64,000 bases of DNA from Lactiplantibacillus daoliensis (GTDB taxonomy: Bacteria > Bacillota > Bacilli > Lactobacillales > Lactobacillaceae): contig NZ_BJDH01000001.1 in assembly GCF_005405005.1 (NCBI RefSeq), positions 400,399 through 464,398 of the forward strand. The letters are read 5' to 3'. Within the stretch, counting starts at the first letter, position 1. Each line of letters begins with the position of its first letter. Shown piece after piece: positions 26,199 through 35,371 of the stretch. The notes under the pieces are model-generated. The model was not told the DNA's origin, ran no database searches, and was given only the letters and a program-made list of their open reading frames with translations. The position numbers were made by a program, and so were the translations under genes.

Positions 26199-27662
26199 TT
26201 AACTCACCTTAATTTGGCCCATCATTCCTTGTTCTTCATGTTCCAAGTTATGACAGTGATACATATAGATGCCACGATTTTTAAAAGTAAATGCAATTTT
26301 CACGGTACTACCGGAAGCCAAATCAACGGTATCTTTCCAGCCCCGTTCATTTGCCGGTGGCTGTTTTCCATTAATGCTCAGGATTCGAAACTGAACACCA
26401 TGTAAATGAAACGGATGACTACGCCCGCTCATCATGCCACGCGCATTTTTTAACGTCCAAACTTGGGGTTGGCCGACTTTGGCAGTCAGATCAATGCGCT
26501 TAGCGCTGTATGTCTGATCATTAATCGCCACCATATGGCCCATCCCGCTGAAAGTTAAGGACTGATGTTGGGCACCAGCTGTGTCCACCGTTGGCAGCGT
26601 AGCAAGTTTCGTCGGCAATTGACCACTCGTGCGGCGGTGCTTAGCCAGGCGCAGCTGCAAAACTCGCTGCTTGCCGGCCATCACAGCTAAAGGCTGACCC
26701 GCGGCTAACTTATTCGTGTCGACCACCACTTCGGCTCTCTCGCCAGGCGCTAACGCTAACTTCTTAACCGCCACTGGCCTTGCCAATAAACCACCATCAT
26801 CCGCAATTTGTTGCATCGCCTGCTGGTTACTCAACGTCAAGTGATAATTCCGAGCGTTGGAACCATTAACCAGCCGGAGCCGGACTAACTTTGTCTTAAC
26901 GTTAACGTATGGATTGAGCGTCCCATTCATCAATAATGTTGGCCCGGTCGTCCCGTCAGCCGAATAAGCCTTGTCGTAGTCAAACTGATTTGCTGCCGAA
27001 AACTGGCGATCCTGAATGATGACCGGAAAATCATCTTTGCCATAATCATGTGGTAAATTGAGCTTCTGACTTGCCTGATCGTTGACATAAATCAGGCCGG
27101 TCAGACCTTGATAGACCTGTTTGGCGGTGCTTCCCATCACGTGCGGATGAAACCACAACGTTGCCGCTGGCTGGGTAACCTTAAAACTGACTTGCTTCGT
27201 AGCGTCTGCCGCCACTGGCTCGTGGGGACCGCCATCCATTTCTCCAGGGACCACCGCGCCATGCCAATGAAAGCTAGTCGCTTCGTTCAATTGATTTTTG
27301 GTCGTGATGTTTAAAGTTTGGCCTTGTTTCACTTGTAAAACCGGACCTAAATAATTACCGTTATAGCCTAAGGTTTGCGTCTTACGCCCGTCTTTAAAAG
27401 CCATGGCACCTTTTTGGGCCGTAACGGTATACGACACCGCGTTGGCATCCGACCGATCTGGCTTGAGTAGCGGGGGTAAAGCGAGTTTGTGACTGGCCGT
27501 CGGCGTTGTCGCTAACTTAGTCGAGGTCGTCGAACGTGACATCATTCCCGACCCATGCGTCGTTTGGCCCATCATCGTTGGCCGAGTTTGTCTAATTGCA
27601 ATGCCAATACCAAGTAGTCCTAAACTGACTACCCCGATTAGCCCCCATTTACTTGCCTTCAT
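26199..27662 (-). CDS. Multicopper oxidase (laccase/CotA-CueO-like)
   Basis: 487 residues; GGGGGG precedes ATG 27662. The N-terminus is a signal or membrane anchor (GLIGVVSLGLLGIGIAI), followed by a Met-rich stretch, so the enzyme is probably extracytoplasmic. All four copper motifs are present: SFHWHGAVV, LWFHPHV, HPFHLHGVQF and YMYHCHNLEHEEQGMM. The last carries the type 1 Cys and the trinuclear-site His residues. Such enzymes oxidise Cu(I), phenolics or biogenic amines with reduction of O2 to water; amine degradation has been reported for L. plantarum enzymes of this type. The substrate here is inferred only. Confidence 0.92.
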   Translation of the reverse strand: MKASKWGLIGVVSLGLLGIGIAIRQTRPTMMGQTTHGSGMMSRSTTSTKLATTPTASHKLALPPLLKPDRSDANAVSYTVTAQKGAMAFKDGRKTQTLGYNGNYLGPVLQVKQGQTLNITTKNQLNEATSFHWHGAVVPGEMDGGPHEPVAADATKQVSFKVTQPAATLWFHPHVMGSTAKQVYQGLTGLIYVNDQASQKLNLPHDYGKDDFPVIIQDRQFSAANQFDYDKAYSADGTTGPTLLMNGTLNPYVNVKTKLVRLRLVNGSNARNYHLTLSNQQAMQQIADDGGLLARPVAVKKLALAPGERAEVVVDTNKLAAGQPLAVMAGKQRVLQLRLAKHRRTSGQLPTKLATLPTVDTAGAQHQSLTFSGMGHMVAINDQTYSAKRIDLTAKVGQPQVWTLKNARGMMSGRSHPFHLHGVQFRILSINGKQPPANERGWKDTVDLASGSTVKIAFTFKNRGIYMYHCHNLEHEEQGMMGQIKVS

Positions 27663-27746
27663 GTGCTTGAACCCCCCGTTAACTTCATTTTGATTACAAG
27701 TGTAGACGATTCACACACAATTTACAACCGTAAACGAGCCAAACAC

Positions 27747-27784
27747 AAAAAAAGTTATCGTTAGCTCACTAGCCAGCTGATAAC
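27747..27784 (-). terminator. Terminator of gpmA
   Basis: Minus-strand GTTATC (27784-27779) and GATAAC (27759-27754) enclose an inner AGCT/AGCT stem, followed by seven T. Confidence 0.85.
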
Positions 27785-27790
27785 CTGCAA

Positions 27791-28468
27791 TTAGAGTTCA
27801 TCTTTACCTAAAACGTGTAACTGGTCATCTAAATGATATTGAATTGGCACACCATTCGCGACTTCCACCCCATCGATGCCAGTATCACTAATCTGTTCCA
27901 AATATTTGATCAATGCGCGCAGCGTACTACCGTGAGCCACGATCAATTGATTTTCCCCCGCCAGTAACCGCGGCGCAATCACATCAATCCAATAAGGCAT
28001 AATACGATCATAGGCCATCTTTAGACTTTCGCCGCGTGGTTCAACTGCTGGGCCATATTTCGTGTAACGCCGATCATGGCTTAATTCGTTGGGCGCCAAT
28101 AATGGTGGCACCGTCTCAAAGCTTCGCCGCCACTGTTGGACCTGTGCCTTATCATAGAGGCGTCTGGTCTCATCTTTATTCTGACCACGTAACGCCCCAT
28201 AATGCCGTTCGTTAAGCCGCCAAGTTTTATATTCGGGTAACCATGCTTGGTCAATCTCATCTAAAATAATATTCGCAGTGACGATGGCACGCTTGAGGAC
28301 TGACGTATGCACCGCACTAAATTGTAGTCCTGCTTCACGAAGCCGTTTTCCCGCATGATGTGCTTGTTGAATACCGATTGCCGTCAAGGGAACATCACTC
28401 CAGCCAGTATACGTATTATCACGGTTGGCCGTACTTTCACCATGTCGGACAATTACCAATTCTGTCAT
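27791..28468 (-). CDS. gpmA: 2,3-bisphosphoglycerate-dependent phosphoglycerate mutase
   Basis: 225 residues from ATG 28468 ([12 protein letters not shown]), with GGTGGAGAG upstream. The phospho-accepting His is in [23 protein letters not shown]; further motifs are [20 protein letters not shown] and [11 protein letters not shown] with the second catalytic His. Lactobacilli usually carry several paralogues, so this may not be the main glycolytic copy: the sequence around the second motif ([10 protein letters not shown]) departs from classical GpmA. Confidence 0.88.
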   Translation of the reverse strand: MTELVIVRHGESTANRDNTYTGWSDVPLTAIGIQQAHHAGKRLREAGLQFSAVHTSVLKRAIVTANIILDEIDQAWLPEYKTWRLNERHYGALRGQNKDETRRLYDKAQVQQWRRSFETVPPLLAPNELSHDRRYTKYGPAVEPRGESLKMAYDRIMPYWIDVIAPRLLAGENQLIVAHGSTLRALIKYLEQISDTGIDGVEVANGVPIQYHLDDQLHVLGKDEL

Positions 28469-28503
28469 AAAATTTCTCTCCACCTGTCGCCTTGAATATC
28501 TCT

Positions 28504-28533
28504 ATCATAATCGATTTTACTGGGCAAACGCAA
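28504..28533 (-). promoter_or_regulatory. Putative promoter of gpmA
   Basis: Minus-strand TTGCGT (28533-28528), an 18-bp spacer and TATGAT (28509-28504), 35 bp before the start codon. Confidence 0.5.
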
Positions 28534-28544
28534 GCTGCCCCAAA

Positions 28545-28574
28545 GAAAAAAGGCTTGAGTCTTTCAACTCAGCC
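28545..28574 (-). terminator. Terminator of the EamA transporter gene
   Basis: Minus-strand GGCTGAGT with ACTCAAGCC, one bulge, followed by six T. Confidence 0.85.
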
Positions 28575-28590
28575 CTCCTAAACTTAATCA

Positions 28591-29631
28591 CTAATCTTCT
28601 TGTTCTGAAATCGCGTTCGAATGCGTCGCGATTTGTTCACGAACCGTGGCTTTAGTTTCGGCTTCGGCGGCTGCCTTAGCTTCTTTGCCCATAGTACTGT
28701 CGCGTTCCTTGAAGCGGTTCCCGACAAAGGTTACTACAGAACCAATTAAAATCACGATAATCCCAACAATAGTCGTTGGTAGAATTTTTTCATGTAAAAT
28801 CAGCGCAGCTAAAATTGGTGCTAGCCCTGGCTTGATGAAGAAAACTAGGGACGCCGTTGAGACGTCGGTTTGTTCCATGGCTAGGAAGTAGAAGGCAAAG
28901 CCCCCACCGGTAACACAGACGCCAATAAAGAATAATAGCCAGAAATAGTTCATATTAACATTCGTCAACACTGGGATGGCGGCAAATTGGCGTAACCCAA
29001 CTGACCGTAAGCCACTGGCAATGACTGGAATTTTTGTAATTAAGGCAATAATCAATAATTCGAAAGCCCCGGCAAAGAACGTGAAACAGGTCATGGTCAA
29101 CCCATTTAAGCCGCGTTTAACGGAACCGTACCGTGAAACGATACTGTATAGGCCGAAGGTGATCGCCGAAGCAATCGCCAAGACCAAGCCTAACCCATTC
29201 GTCAAATGCGCCGGATTAACAATGATTAGTAACCCAATCACTGAAATCACAACGGAAATCAAGTTTGAACGGCCTAAGCGTTCATGGAGAATCAAATATG
29301 AAAATAGTAACGCAAATACCGGGTTACAGCTGAAAAGTACGGCCACGGTTGAGGCTTGATCTACCGTAATCGCCAGTTGATAAAGCGACATACTAACAAT
29401 GACACAGACCAAACCAGTGAGACCGAATAAGCGCCAATCAGCGCCAACCAATTTTCGACCAGTTTGCTTTAACGCGCTCAAGGCAAATGGTAGTAAAACA
29501 ACTGCCCCAATAAAGAACCGAATCAAATTTAACTGAATCGGATTAAATGCGCTGCCCGCCATCTTTAGGGCAATTTCCATTGAACTAAACATCAACGTTG
29601 AAATTGCAATGTAAAGATATGCTTTCTTCAC
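28591..29631 (-). CDS. EamA/DMT-family transporter
   Basis: 346 residues from a GTG start. Ten hydrophobic segments in two EamA repeats (first from AYLYIAISTLMFSSMEIALKMAG, second from LVLAIASAITFGLYSIVSRYG), with glutamate/proline features typical of drug/metabolite exporters (LSxNPVFALLFSYLILHERLG, FFIKPGLAPILAALILHEKI). A charged C-terminal tail of ~45 residues (KEAKAAAEAETKATVREQ) is unusual for the family. Substrate cannot be read from the sequence. Confidence 0.88.
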   Translation of the reverse strand: MKKAYLYIAISTLMFSSMEIALKMAGSAFNPIQLNLIRFFIGAVVLLPFALSALKQTGRKLVGADWRLFGLTGLVCVIVSMSLYQLAITVDQASTVAVLFSCNPVFALLFSYLILHERLGRSNLISVVISVIGLLIIVNPAHLTNGLGLVLAIASAITFGLYSIVSRYGSVKRGLNGLTMTCFTFFAGAFELLIIALITKIPVIASGLRSVGLRQFAAIPVLTNVNMNYFWLLFFIGVCVTGGGFAFYFLAMEQTDVSTASLVFFIKPGLAPILAALILHEKILPTTIVGIIVILIGSVVTFVGNRFKERDSTMGKEAKAAAEAETKATVREQIATHSNAISEQED

Positions 29632-29710
29632 GAATCGTTCGCTTCCCTCTTAATAAAAATTTAATAGTCAACGGCGTCTAGTATAGCACCATTTTCAGTA
29701 AATTTTCAAA

Positions 29711-30664
29711 TTAATGAATAATGTTTGACTGGACAATCATCATCAAAATTGGAATCACAATCAAACTCAACAGTGTCGTTTCTGTCACCATAATCGCGGC
29801 ATAGTCCGCATCAGCGCCATATAACTTAGAGACCACTGGCGCATTAGTCATAACTGGCATTGCCGATTGTAAAATGAAAACTTGTTTCATTTCCACTGGC
29901 ATCGACATTGGAATCAACATCAAAGTCATTAAAACGGGTGCAAAAATGAAACGTCCCAGTAGAATCCCGATACTATCTTTGTCAAAACGCATACTGCTGA
30001 GACCAGCATTGGCCATCGAAATCCCAATAAAGATCATCGACAGCGGCACGGTCAACCCACCAATATAGGTAAAGTCTTGCATTAAGAAGTTCGGTAATTG
30101 AATGTGACACAGGACCAGAACGACCCCGATGAGGAAACCTAATAGTGGTGGTGAAAAAATTTTAGAGAGGGTCTGTTTCAAGTCGAACTTGGCAGCACCC
30201 ACCCCATCACGCTGAATCAGGTAGACACCCAGTGTCCAAAAAATCGTCGTATTCGCCATATAATAGACTAAAACATATGGTAAAGCGCTATTGCCAAACA
30301 AAGCCTCATTAACTGGTAAGCCAATAAAAACCGTGTTGGAATTAAGGAACATCGACGAAAACAGCCCCCGGTGTCCCTTTTTAATGTTAAGAACGCGCAT
30401 GACACCGAATGACAATCCGAATAAAATCGCCATATTTAAAACTGGAAATCTTAGCCCTGGTAAGGTCGATAACAACTTTTGCGCGGTAAAGTCCTTTGTG
30501 ATTGTTGCAATCATATATGCTGGCAACGCAATCTGCGTGACCAAGCGTGCCACTAACTTCGTGGAATCTTCGCTGAACCAGCCCCAAGAAGCTAACAAAT
30601 ACCCCAAAGCAATCATGACAATAATGATGACAACGCCTTGAATACTATGTAAAAAGATCGCCAT
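29711..30664 (-). CDS. AEC-family transporter (auxin efflux/malate permease type)
   Basis: 317 residues; GGAGGG precedes ATG 30664. About ten membrane segments with the central family hallmark around NSNTVFIGLPVNEALFG and a C-terminal half ending AMPVMTNAPVVSKLYGADADYAAIMV. In lactic acid bacteria some members carry malate, citrate or other organic anions; no adjacent malolactic genes are present, so the substrate is open. Confidence 0.87.
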   Translation of the reverse strand: MAIFLHSIQGVVIIIVMIALGYLLASWGWFSEDSTKLVARLVTQIALPAYMIATITKDFTAQKLLSTLPGLRFPVLNMAILFGLSFGVMRVLNIKKGHRGLFSSMFLNSNTVFIGLPVNEALFGNSALPYVLVYYMANTTIFWTLGVYLIQRDGVGAAKFDLKQTLSKIFSPPLLGFLIGVVLVLCHIQLPNFLMQDFTYIGGLTVPLSMIFIGISMANAGLSSMRFDKDSIGILLGRFIFAPVLMTLMLIPMSMPVEMKQVFILQSAMPVMTNAPVVSKLYGADADYAAIMVTETTLLSLIVIPILMMIVQSNIIH

Positions 30665-30761
30665 TACTGCTGTCCCTCCTTAAAAATAACAATTCCATGA
30701 GAATTCTTCAAGTATACCACTGTTTTTAAGTCGCTTGTAGCCAACTCAAACCCGCAATTGT

Positions 30762-30790
30762 TTGACACCGCCTACAAATTTACTTATAGT
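30762..30790 (+). promoter_or_regulatory. Promoter of the LCP gene
   Basis: TTGACA (30762-30767), a 17-bp spacer and TATAGT (30785-30790). The resulting leader is ~140 nt, long enough to hold regulation, with a small CAATC/GATTG hairpin near 30833. Confidence 0.7.
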
Positions 30791-30938
30791 ATTCTATAAT
30801 TGTGTTCCAGTTAGCTAAATCGAACTCAGTCAATCATTGATTGTTAAAATCTTTTTAAATCAATCTAATTTTGGGACGAAAAATTGATATTCGGCATAAA
30901 ATGAGATCAGTAAAAATACGAGATAACGAGGAACTAAA

Positions 30939-32129
30939 ATGTCAGAAAATAACAATGAGCCAATGGGCCCCCGAGAAACACGCTACCGACGACGTCAACA
31001 ACGCAATCCACATTTACGACCACATAAGCGACGCCCGTGGCTCCTGATCGCCTTACTGGTCATTGTCGCGCTTGGTTCCGTGGGGTCAATCTGGGGTATC
31101 AAAACCTGGAATGCCGCTCAAAACACCATGAATACAACCTATGAAGGCACTGGTTCTGCGAAACTACGGAATGTTGATGCTGTTCTAAAAAAGAATAAAC
31201 CTTTCTCTATCCTATTGTTAGGGACTGATACTGGTGCGCTAGGTCGTGGTAAATCTTTCTCCGCACGGACAGATACCATGATTGTGGCAACAATTAATCC
31301 TAAAAAAGAAAAAATGACCCTCACGAGTATTCCACGTGATACGCTCGTGAATATTAACGGGCAATCTCAAAAGATCAATGCCGCGTACACGATTGGTGGG
31401 CCAAGTGGTGCCGTCAAATCCGTCCAAAAGTTACTTAAGTTCCCGATCGACTTCTACGTCCTCATTAACATGGGTGGCCTCAAGCAGATTGTTAACGCTA
31501 TGGGGGGCGTCACTATTACCCCATCCCTGACATTTAAATACGGTCACGCCGATGTCAAAAAAGGCGTCAAAACAAAATTAAATGGGGCAGCCGCCTTGGA
31601 TTATTCACGGATGCGTTATGACGATCCATTAGGTGACTATGGTCGCCAAAAGCGGCAACGCCAAGTCATCATGGCGATGGTCAGTCAGTCGAACTCATTG
31701 GGTTCAATTGCTAACATCGAAAAAATCACCAAAGAATTAGCTAACAATATGCGGACTGATTTAACTTGGAGCGATATGGTCACCCTTGATACGAAGTACA
31801 AAAACGCTTCACATCATGCTCGCGCCTATACACTGCAAGGAACGGATGCGACTATTGACGGGCTTTCCTATCAAGTTGCCTCCGCAACGGAACGCTACAA
31901 CACCTCAAAGCGAATTCGTAAAGATCTACAACTTTCAACGGCTAGCTTAACCAAGTCATATTTTGAAACGACCGCGTCAACAGGAACCGGCAGTGGTTCA
32001 ACATTGTCTTCTTCATCAACGACCACCACGGATGGGACAACGACAGACTCGACCCAAACTTATGACAATACACAAACAACCCCGACTCAAGGTCAAGGTA
32101 CAACAACGACTACCCAACAAGGTTATTAA
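30939..32129 (+). CDS. LytR-CpsA-Psr (LCP) family cell-wall glycopolymer ligase
   Basis: 396 residues; GAGGAAC before ATG 30939. A basic cytoplasmic N-terminus (RRRQQRNPHLRPHKRR), one membrane helix at ~33-53, then the extracellular LCP domain: SILLLGTDTG, SARTDTMIVATINPKKEKMTLTSIPRDTLV with catalytic arginines, and LDYSRMRYDDPLGDYGRQKRQRQV. LCP enzymes attach teichoic acids or capsule to peptidoglycan from undecaprenyl-linked precursors. The last ~50 residues are almost only T, S, G and Q, a likely wall-spanning tail. Transcribed alone with its own promoter and terminator. Confidence 0.93.
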   Translation: MSENNNEPMGPRETRYRRRQQRNPHLRPHKRRPWLLIALLVIVALGSVGSIWGIKTWNAAQNTMNTTYEGTGSAKLRNVDAVLKKNKPFSILLLGTDTGALGRGKSFSARTDTMIVATINPKKEKMTLTSIPRDTLVNINGQSQKINAAYTIGGPSGAVKSVQKLLKFPIDFYVLINMGGLKQIVNAMGGVTITPSLTFKYGHADVKKGVKTKLNGAAALDYSRMRYDDPLGDYGRQKRQRQVIMAMVSQSNSLGSIANIEKITKELANNMRTDLTWSDMVTLDTKYKNASHHARAYTLQGTDATIDGLSYQVASATERYNTSKRIRKDLQLSTASLTKSYFETTASTGTGSGSTLSSSSTTTTDGTTTDSTQTYDNTQTTPTQGQGTTTTTQQGY

Positions 32130-32136
32130 ATACCAA

Positions 32137-32173
32137 AAGCGCCTCCCAAATTTCAGGGAGACGCTTCTTTTTT
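32137..32173 (+). terminator. Terminator of the LCP gene
   Basis: AAGCGCCTCCC (32137-32147) pairs with GGGAGACGCTT (32156-32166), followed by CTTTTTT. Confidence 0.92.
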
Positions 32174-32257
32174 GATCTTTTAAAGGTTGCAAGTTGAAAG
32201 TTCTTCTGTTCCACCACGACAATAATCAGGCTACGGGAAATAGTCAGATATTGCCGC

Positions 32258-32437
32258 TTAGCGGAGTCAGTCAAAATCGGTGTGCGGTGTCGGCAAGATT
32301 AGTCGGCGTGTTCTTGGCCAACTAATCCTGCGGGACAATTCAAAGACGGGGTTATCGGCTTTGAATTGAGACGCTAGACCGTCCTTGGGCTGGCACCATC
32401 CCCCACAGCACACCGATTTTGACTGACGGAGCGCTGA
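32258..32437 (-). repeat. 180-bp inverted-repeat, cloverleaf-like element, copy 2
   Basis: Reverse-complement copy of the element at 2181-2360, the same length and clearly homologous throughout. The end arms (32266-32285 and 32408-32427) are perfectly complementary over 20 bp. Internal hairpins are retained: CAATTCAAAG with CTTTGAATTG, and the GATTAGT/ACTAATC stem, where one pair differs from copy 1 by a compensating change and two by wobble pairs. Similarity continues ~20 bp beyond one end (AGTAGAC). Read on the minus strand it lies just downstream of accA, as copy 1 lies downstream of the LOG gene. It fills most of the gap 32174-32483. Confidence 0.85.
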
Positions 32438-32483
32438 ATTTGGACAAGTCTACTCTAGATGATTTTTTACAATAAAATTACTA

Positions 32484-33251
32484 TTATTGTTCTGACCACC
32501 AGTCCATGAACCTTTGGAACTTAGCTTCACGTTGCTGCGTCAAATTAGTCTGCGATTTTAGGTCAGTGACCGTTGCCATGATTTGCTGACAGATCACTTG
32601 GACCAAATCAGGCTGCGTATGATCGATAACATGATCAACCAACCCTCGCTGCTGCAAATCACTTGCCGTCATCGGTAGTAGGTCAATTGCATCACTAACG
32701 GTCTGTTGACCATGTAAAATCGCCGCGACCGCTTCTGGTGACGCGACATTAAACAGACTATCATCTAACATGATAATTGCGTTTGCATTGGCAAACGCAA
32801 GCGCACCGCCACTATGGCCTTCACCTAAAAATACGACCACGTTTGGTACGGTTAGTTGCCCCATCGCAGCAATCAGGTCAGCAATCGCTTGGCTTTGACC
32901 AAAGCGTTCCGACTTCGGACTAGCATCCGCGCCCGGCATATTAATTAAACTAACGACTGGCAAATCAAACTTTTCCGCGTGCTCGATAACTCGTAAAGCC
33001 GTTCGATATCCGGCCACAGTCAATGCCCCGCCATTTTTTTGCCGGCGCGTGACCAAATCATGCCCGCGATCAACGCCTAAAACAGCCAATCCTTGTTGTT
33101 GCGCCGTGCGCCCAAAGCCTGCGGTTAATGCTTGGTCATCGCCTAAAACACGATCGCCATGTTGGCGTACTAATGTTGGCAATAGGGCCTTGATGACCAT
33201 CGGCGCGCTAATTCGGTCAGCTGCCCGTAATCGTCGTAGTCGTTCATCCAT
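32484..33251 (-). CDS. accA: Acetyl-CoA carboxylase, carboxyltransferase alpha subunit
   Basis: 255 residues, the short form found in lactobacilli. With AccD it moves the carboxyl group from carboxybiotin to acetyl-CoA, giving malonyl-CoA for fatty acid synthesis. Crotonase-like core with INMPGADASPKSERFGQSQAIADLI, VVVFLGEGHSGGALAFANANAI (oxyanion glycines) and FNVASPEAVAAILH. Its start overlaps accD by 8 bp. Last gene of fabH-accB-accC-accD-accA. Confidence 0.95.
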   Translation of the reverse strand: MDERLRRLRAADRISAPMVIKALLPTLVRQHGDRVLGDDQALTAGFGRTAQQQGLAVLGVDRGHDLVTRRQKNGGALTVAGYRTALRVIEHAEKFDLPVVSLINMPGADASPKSERFGQSQAIADLIAAMGQLTVPNVVVFLGEGHSGGALAFANANAIIMLDDSLFNVASPEAVAAILHGQQTVSDAIDLLPMTASDLQQRGLVDHVIDHTQPDLVQVICQQIMATVTDLKSQTNLTQQREAKFQRFMDWWSEQ

Positions 33252-34050
33252 GATCAGGCCTCCCTAACTGTTGATAGCTCGCTAAAACATTAATTAAGTA
33301 TGACCTTAATTCTGGCCGTACGACAACGGCATCCAATTGCCCGTGTTCAAGTAAACGCTCCGCAGATTGAAATGCCACTGGCAACGTGGTTGGCATGGTC
33401 TGCTGAATGACGCGCGCACCGGCAAAGCCAATCGTTGCACCAGCTTCTGCCACAATCACATCACCTTTAAAGGCAAAGCTCGCGGAAACGCCACCCATCG
33501 TGGGATCAGTCAAAACAGTAATCAACGGCAACTTAGCGGCGGCTAAACGCGCGACTTCCGCCAAAATTAAATTCATGCCGACCAACGCATACAAGCCTTC
33601 TTGCATCCGCGCGCCACCAGAAGCCGTGACAATCACCACGGGAACTGCTCGCTGCCGAGCGGCCTGCATTGCTTTAATCATTCGACGGGTCACACTCGTG
33701 TTCAAGGTCCCCATCATAAAATGAGAATCCATCACCATCAACATGACCGGCCAAGACCCAATGGTAGCCCATCCCGTCGTCACTGCCTCAGCTTCACCTG
33801 TCTTCCGTTCAGCCTGTTCAAGCTTTTCATCATAATTAGGAAAATTCAGTTGATTATGTGATTTCGCCGTTGTTTTTAAGGGCATGAAAGTCCCAGAATC
33901 AACTAATTGTGCCACCCGGTCAGTCGCCGTCAATCGTTGCCAATAATGACAATATGGACATTGTTGCCAGTGTCCCCATTGGCTTTGATGCACGTGACGA
34001 CCACAGGCAGGGCAGCTCGTCCAAGTCCCTGCTGCTGGATAATGGCTCAT
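33244..34050 (-). CDS. accD: Acetyl-CoA carboxylase, carboxyltransferase beta subunit
   Basis: 268 residues. An N-terminal zinc ribbon (CPACGRH and CPYCHYW) is followed by the crotonase-fold carboxyltransferase: VMDSHFMMGTLNTSVTRRMIKAM, VIVTASGGARMQEGLYALVGM, VLTDPTMGGVSASFAFKGDVIVAEAGA and IGFAGARVIQQTM. ATGA overlap with accC upstream and an 8-bp overlap with accA downstream indicate translational coupling that keeps the alpha and beta subunits equal. Confidence 0.96.
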   Translation of the reverse strand: MSHYPAAGTWTSCPACGRHVHQSQWGHWQQCPYCHYWQRLTATDRVAQLVDSGTFMPLKTTAKSHNQLNFPNYDEKLEQAERKTGEAEAVTTGWATIGSWPVMLMVMDSHFMMGTLNTSVTRRMIKAMQAARQRAVPVVIVTASGGARMQEGLYALVGMNLILAEVARLAAAKLPLITVLTDPTMGGVSASFAFKGDVIVAEAGATIGFAGARVIQQTMPTTLPVAFQSAERLLEHGQLDAVVVRPELRSYLINVLASYQQLGRPDHG

Positions 34051-35369
34051 TTTTCATCCTCCCATTGTGCTAAGCTGTGGATCGAATAAGTATCGGTCGC
34101 ATATTCCGGTCGCGCAACCGTCTGCTGTAAAAAGGCCAAATTAGTCGTTGGCCCGACTAGTTTGACTGCTGCTAAAGCGGCTTGCAATCGTTTAACCGCA
34201 ATTGCACGTGTCGCCCCCGTCACCATCAACTTTGCAATCAAACCGTCGTACATGGTGACAAAATGATCGCCAGTCCGATACCCCGTATCGACTCGAACTC
34301 CGCTCGGCCAATCAAGTTGCTTAATCAAAGTTTGTTTTAAAGGCAAACTGGCCGTCAGTCGGGCTTCAATCGCAATGCAAGGCTTTTTTTTACCAGTCAA
34401 CCGCGGCAGTTCCAAGGGTGCTCCCGCCGCTTGTTTAAGCTGCGCCTCGACAATATCAATCCCAGTCGTCAATTCGGTCACGCCATGTTCGACTTGTAGC
34501 CGGGTGTTCATTTCCATGAAATAAAACGCGCCATCAGCAAATAAATACTCAATCGTTCCCAAGCTCTGATAGGCCAACTTGACTAATAATTGGCGTGATA
34601 GTTGATACAACTGCTGCCGCTGGTCATCAGTCAAAACACTCGCCGGACTTTCTTCTAACACTTTTTGCTTATGTAACTGCAGGCTACAATCCCGATCGCC
34701 TAAAATATAAAGCTGGTCACCAGCGCCTAAGACCTGCACTTCTATGTGCCGGGCTCTGGGGAGAAAGTGTTCCAAATACATCGCATCATTTAAAAAGGCG
34801 GCCGCGGCTTCCTGCCGTGCAGCTCGTAATTGTTGGTGTAGCGCCTGGATATCTGAAAGCACTCGAATTCCCTTGCCGCCGCCACCGTGACTGGCCTTTA
34901 AAACTAGTGGAAAGCCCATTTCTGTCGCCAAGCGCTTAATTTGTGGCCACGCCAACCCTTGAATTGAGGCACCAGCTAAAACCGGAACCCGTTGTTGACG
35001 CGCATAGTCTTTGGCCCGCGACTTGTTTCCCATCAGCTTGATCTGACTTGCCTGTGGACCAACCCAAGTAATTCCGCATTCCGCACACATCGCCGCAAAA
35101 TCCGCGTTTTCTGCTAAAAATCCGTAACCGGGATGAATGGCATCTGCATGCGTATTAATAGCAGCCATGAGAATTGCTTCCGCGTTTAAATACGAATCAG
35201 TCGCTGGCGCTGGTCCAATACAAACGACTTCATCGGCCAATTGTGTATACCAAGCCTGGCGGTCCGCTGTTGAGCACACCGCCACCGTTTTAATATTCAG
35301 TTGTCGACAGGCTTTGATAATCCGAATGGCAATTTCACCACGGTTAGCAATTAGCAGCTTGTGAAACAT
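34047..35369 (-). CDS. accC: Biotin carboxylase subunit of acetyl-CoA carboxylase
   Basis: 440 residues. It carboxylates biotin on AccB using ATP and bicarbonate. ATP-grasp enzyme: N-terminal KLLIANRGEIAIRIIKAC, then IHPGYGFLAENADFA, glycine-rich lid KASHGGGGKGIRV near residue 165, EVQVLGAGDQLYILGDRDCSLQ, and the catalytic FMEMNTRLQVEHGVTELTTG. Starts 2 bp after accB. Confidence 0.96.
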   Translation of the reverse strand: MFHKLLIANRGEIAIRIIKACRQLNIKTVAVCSTADRQAWYTQLADEVVCIGPAPATDSYLNAEAILMAAINTHADAIHPGYGFLAENADFAAMCAECGITWVGPQASQIKLMGNKSRAKDYARQQRVPVLAGASIQGLAWPQIKRLATEMGFPLVLKASHGGGGKGIRVLSDIQALHQQLRAARQEAAAAFLNDAMYLEHFLPRARHIEVQVLGAGDQLYILGDRDCSLQLHKQKVLEESPASVLTDDQRQQLYQLSRQLLVKLAYQSLGTIEYLFADGAFYFMEMNTRLQVEHGVTELTTGIDIVEAQLKQAAGAPLELPRLTGKKKPCIAIEARLTASLPLKQTLIKQLDWPSGVRVDTGYRTGDHFVTMYDGLIAKLMVTGATRAIAVKRLQAALAAVKLVGPTTNLAFLQQTVARPEYATDTYSIHSLAQWEDEK

Positions 35370-35371
35370 TC

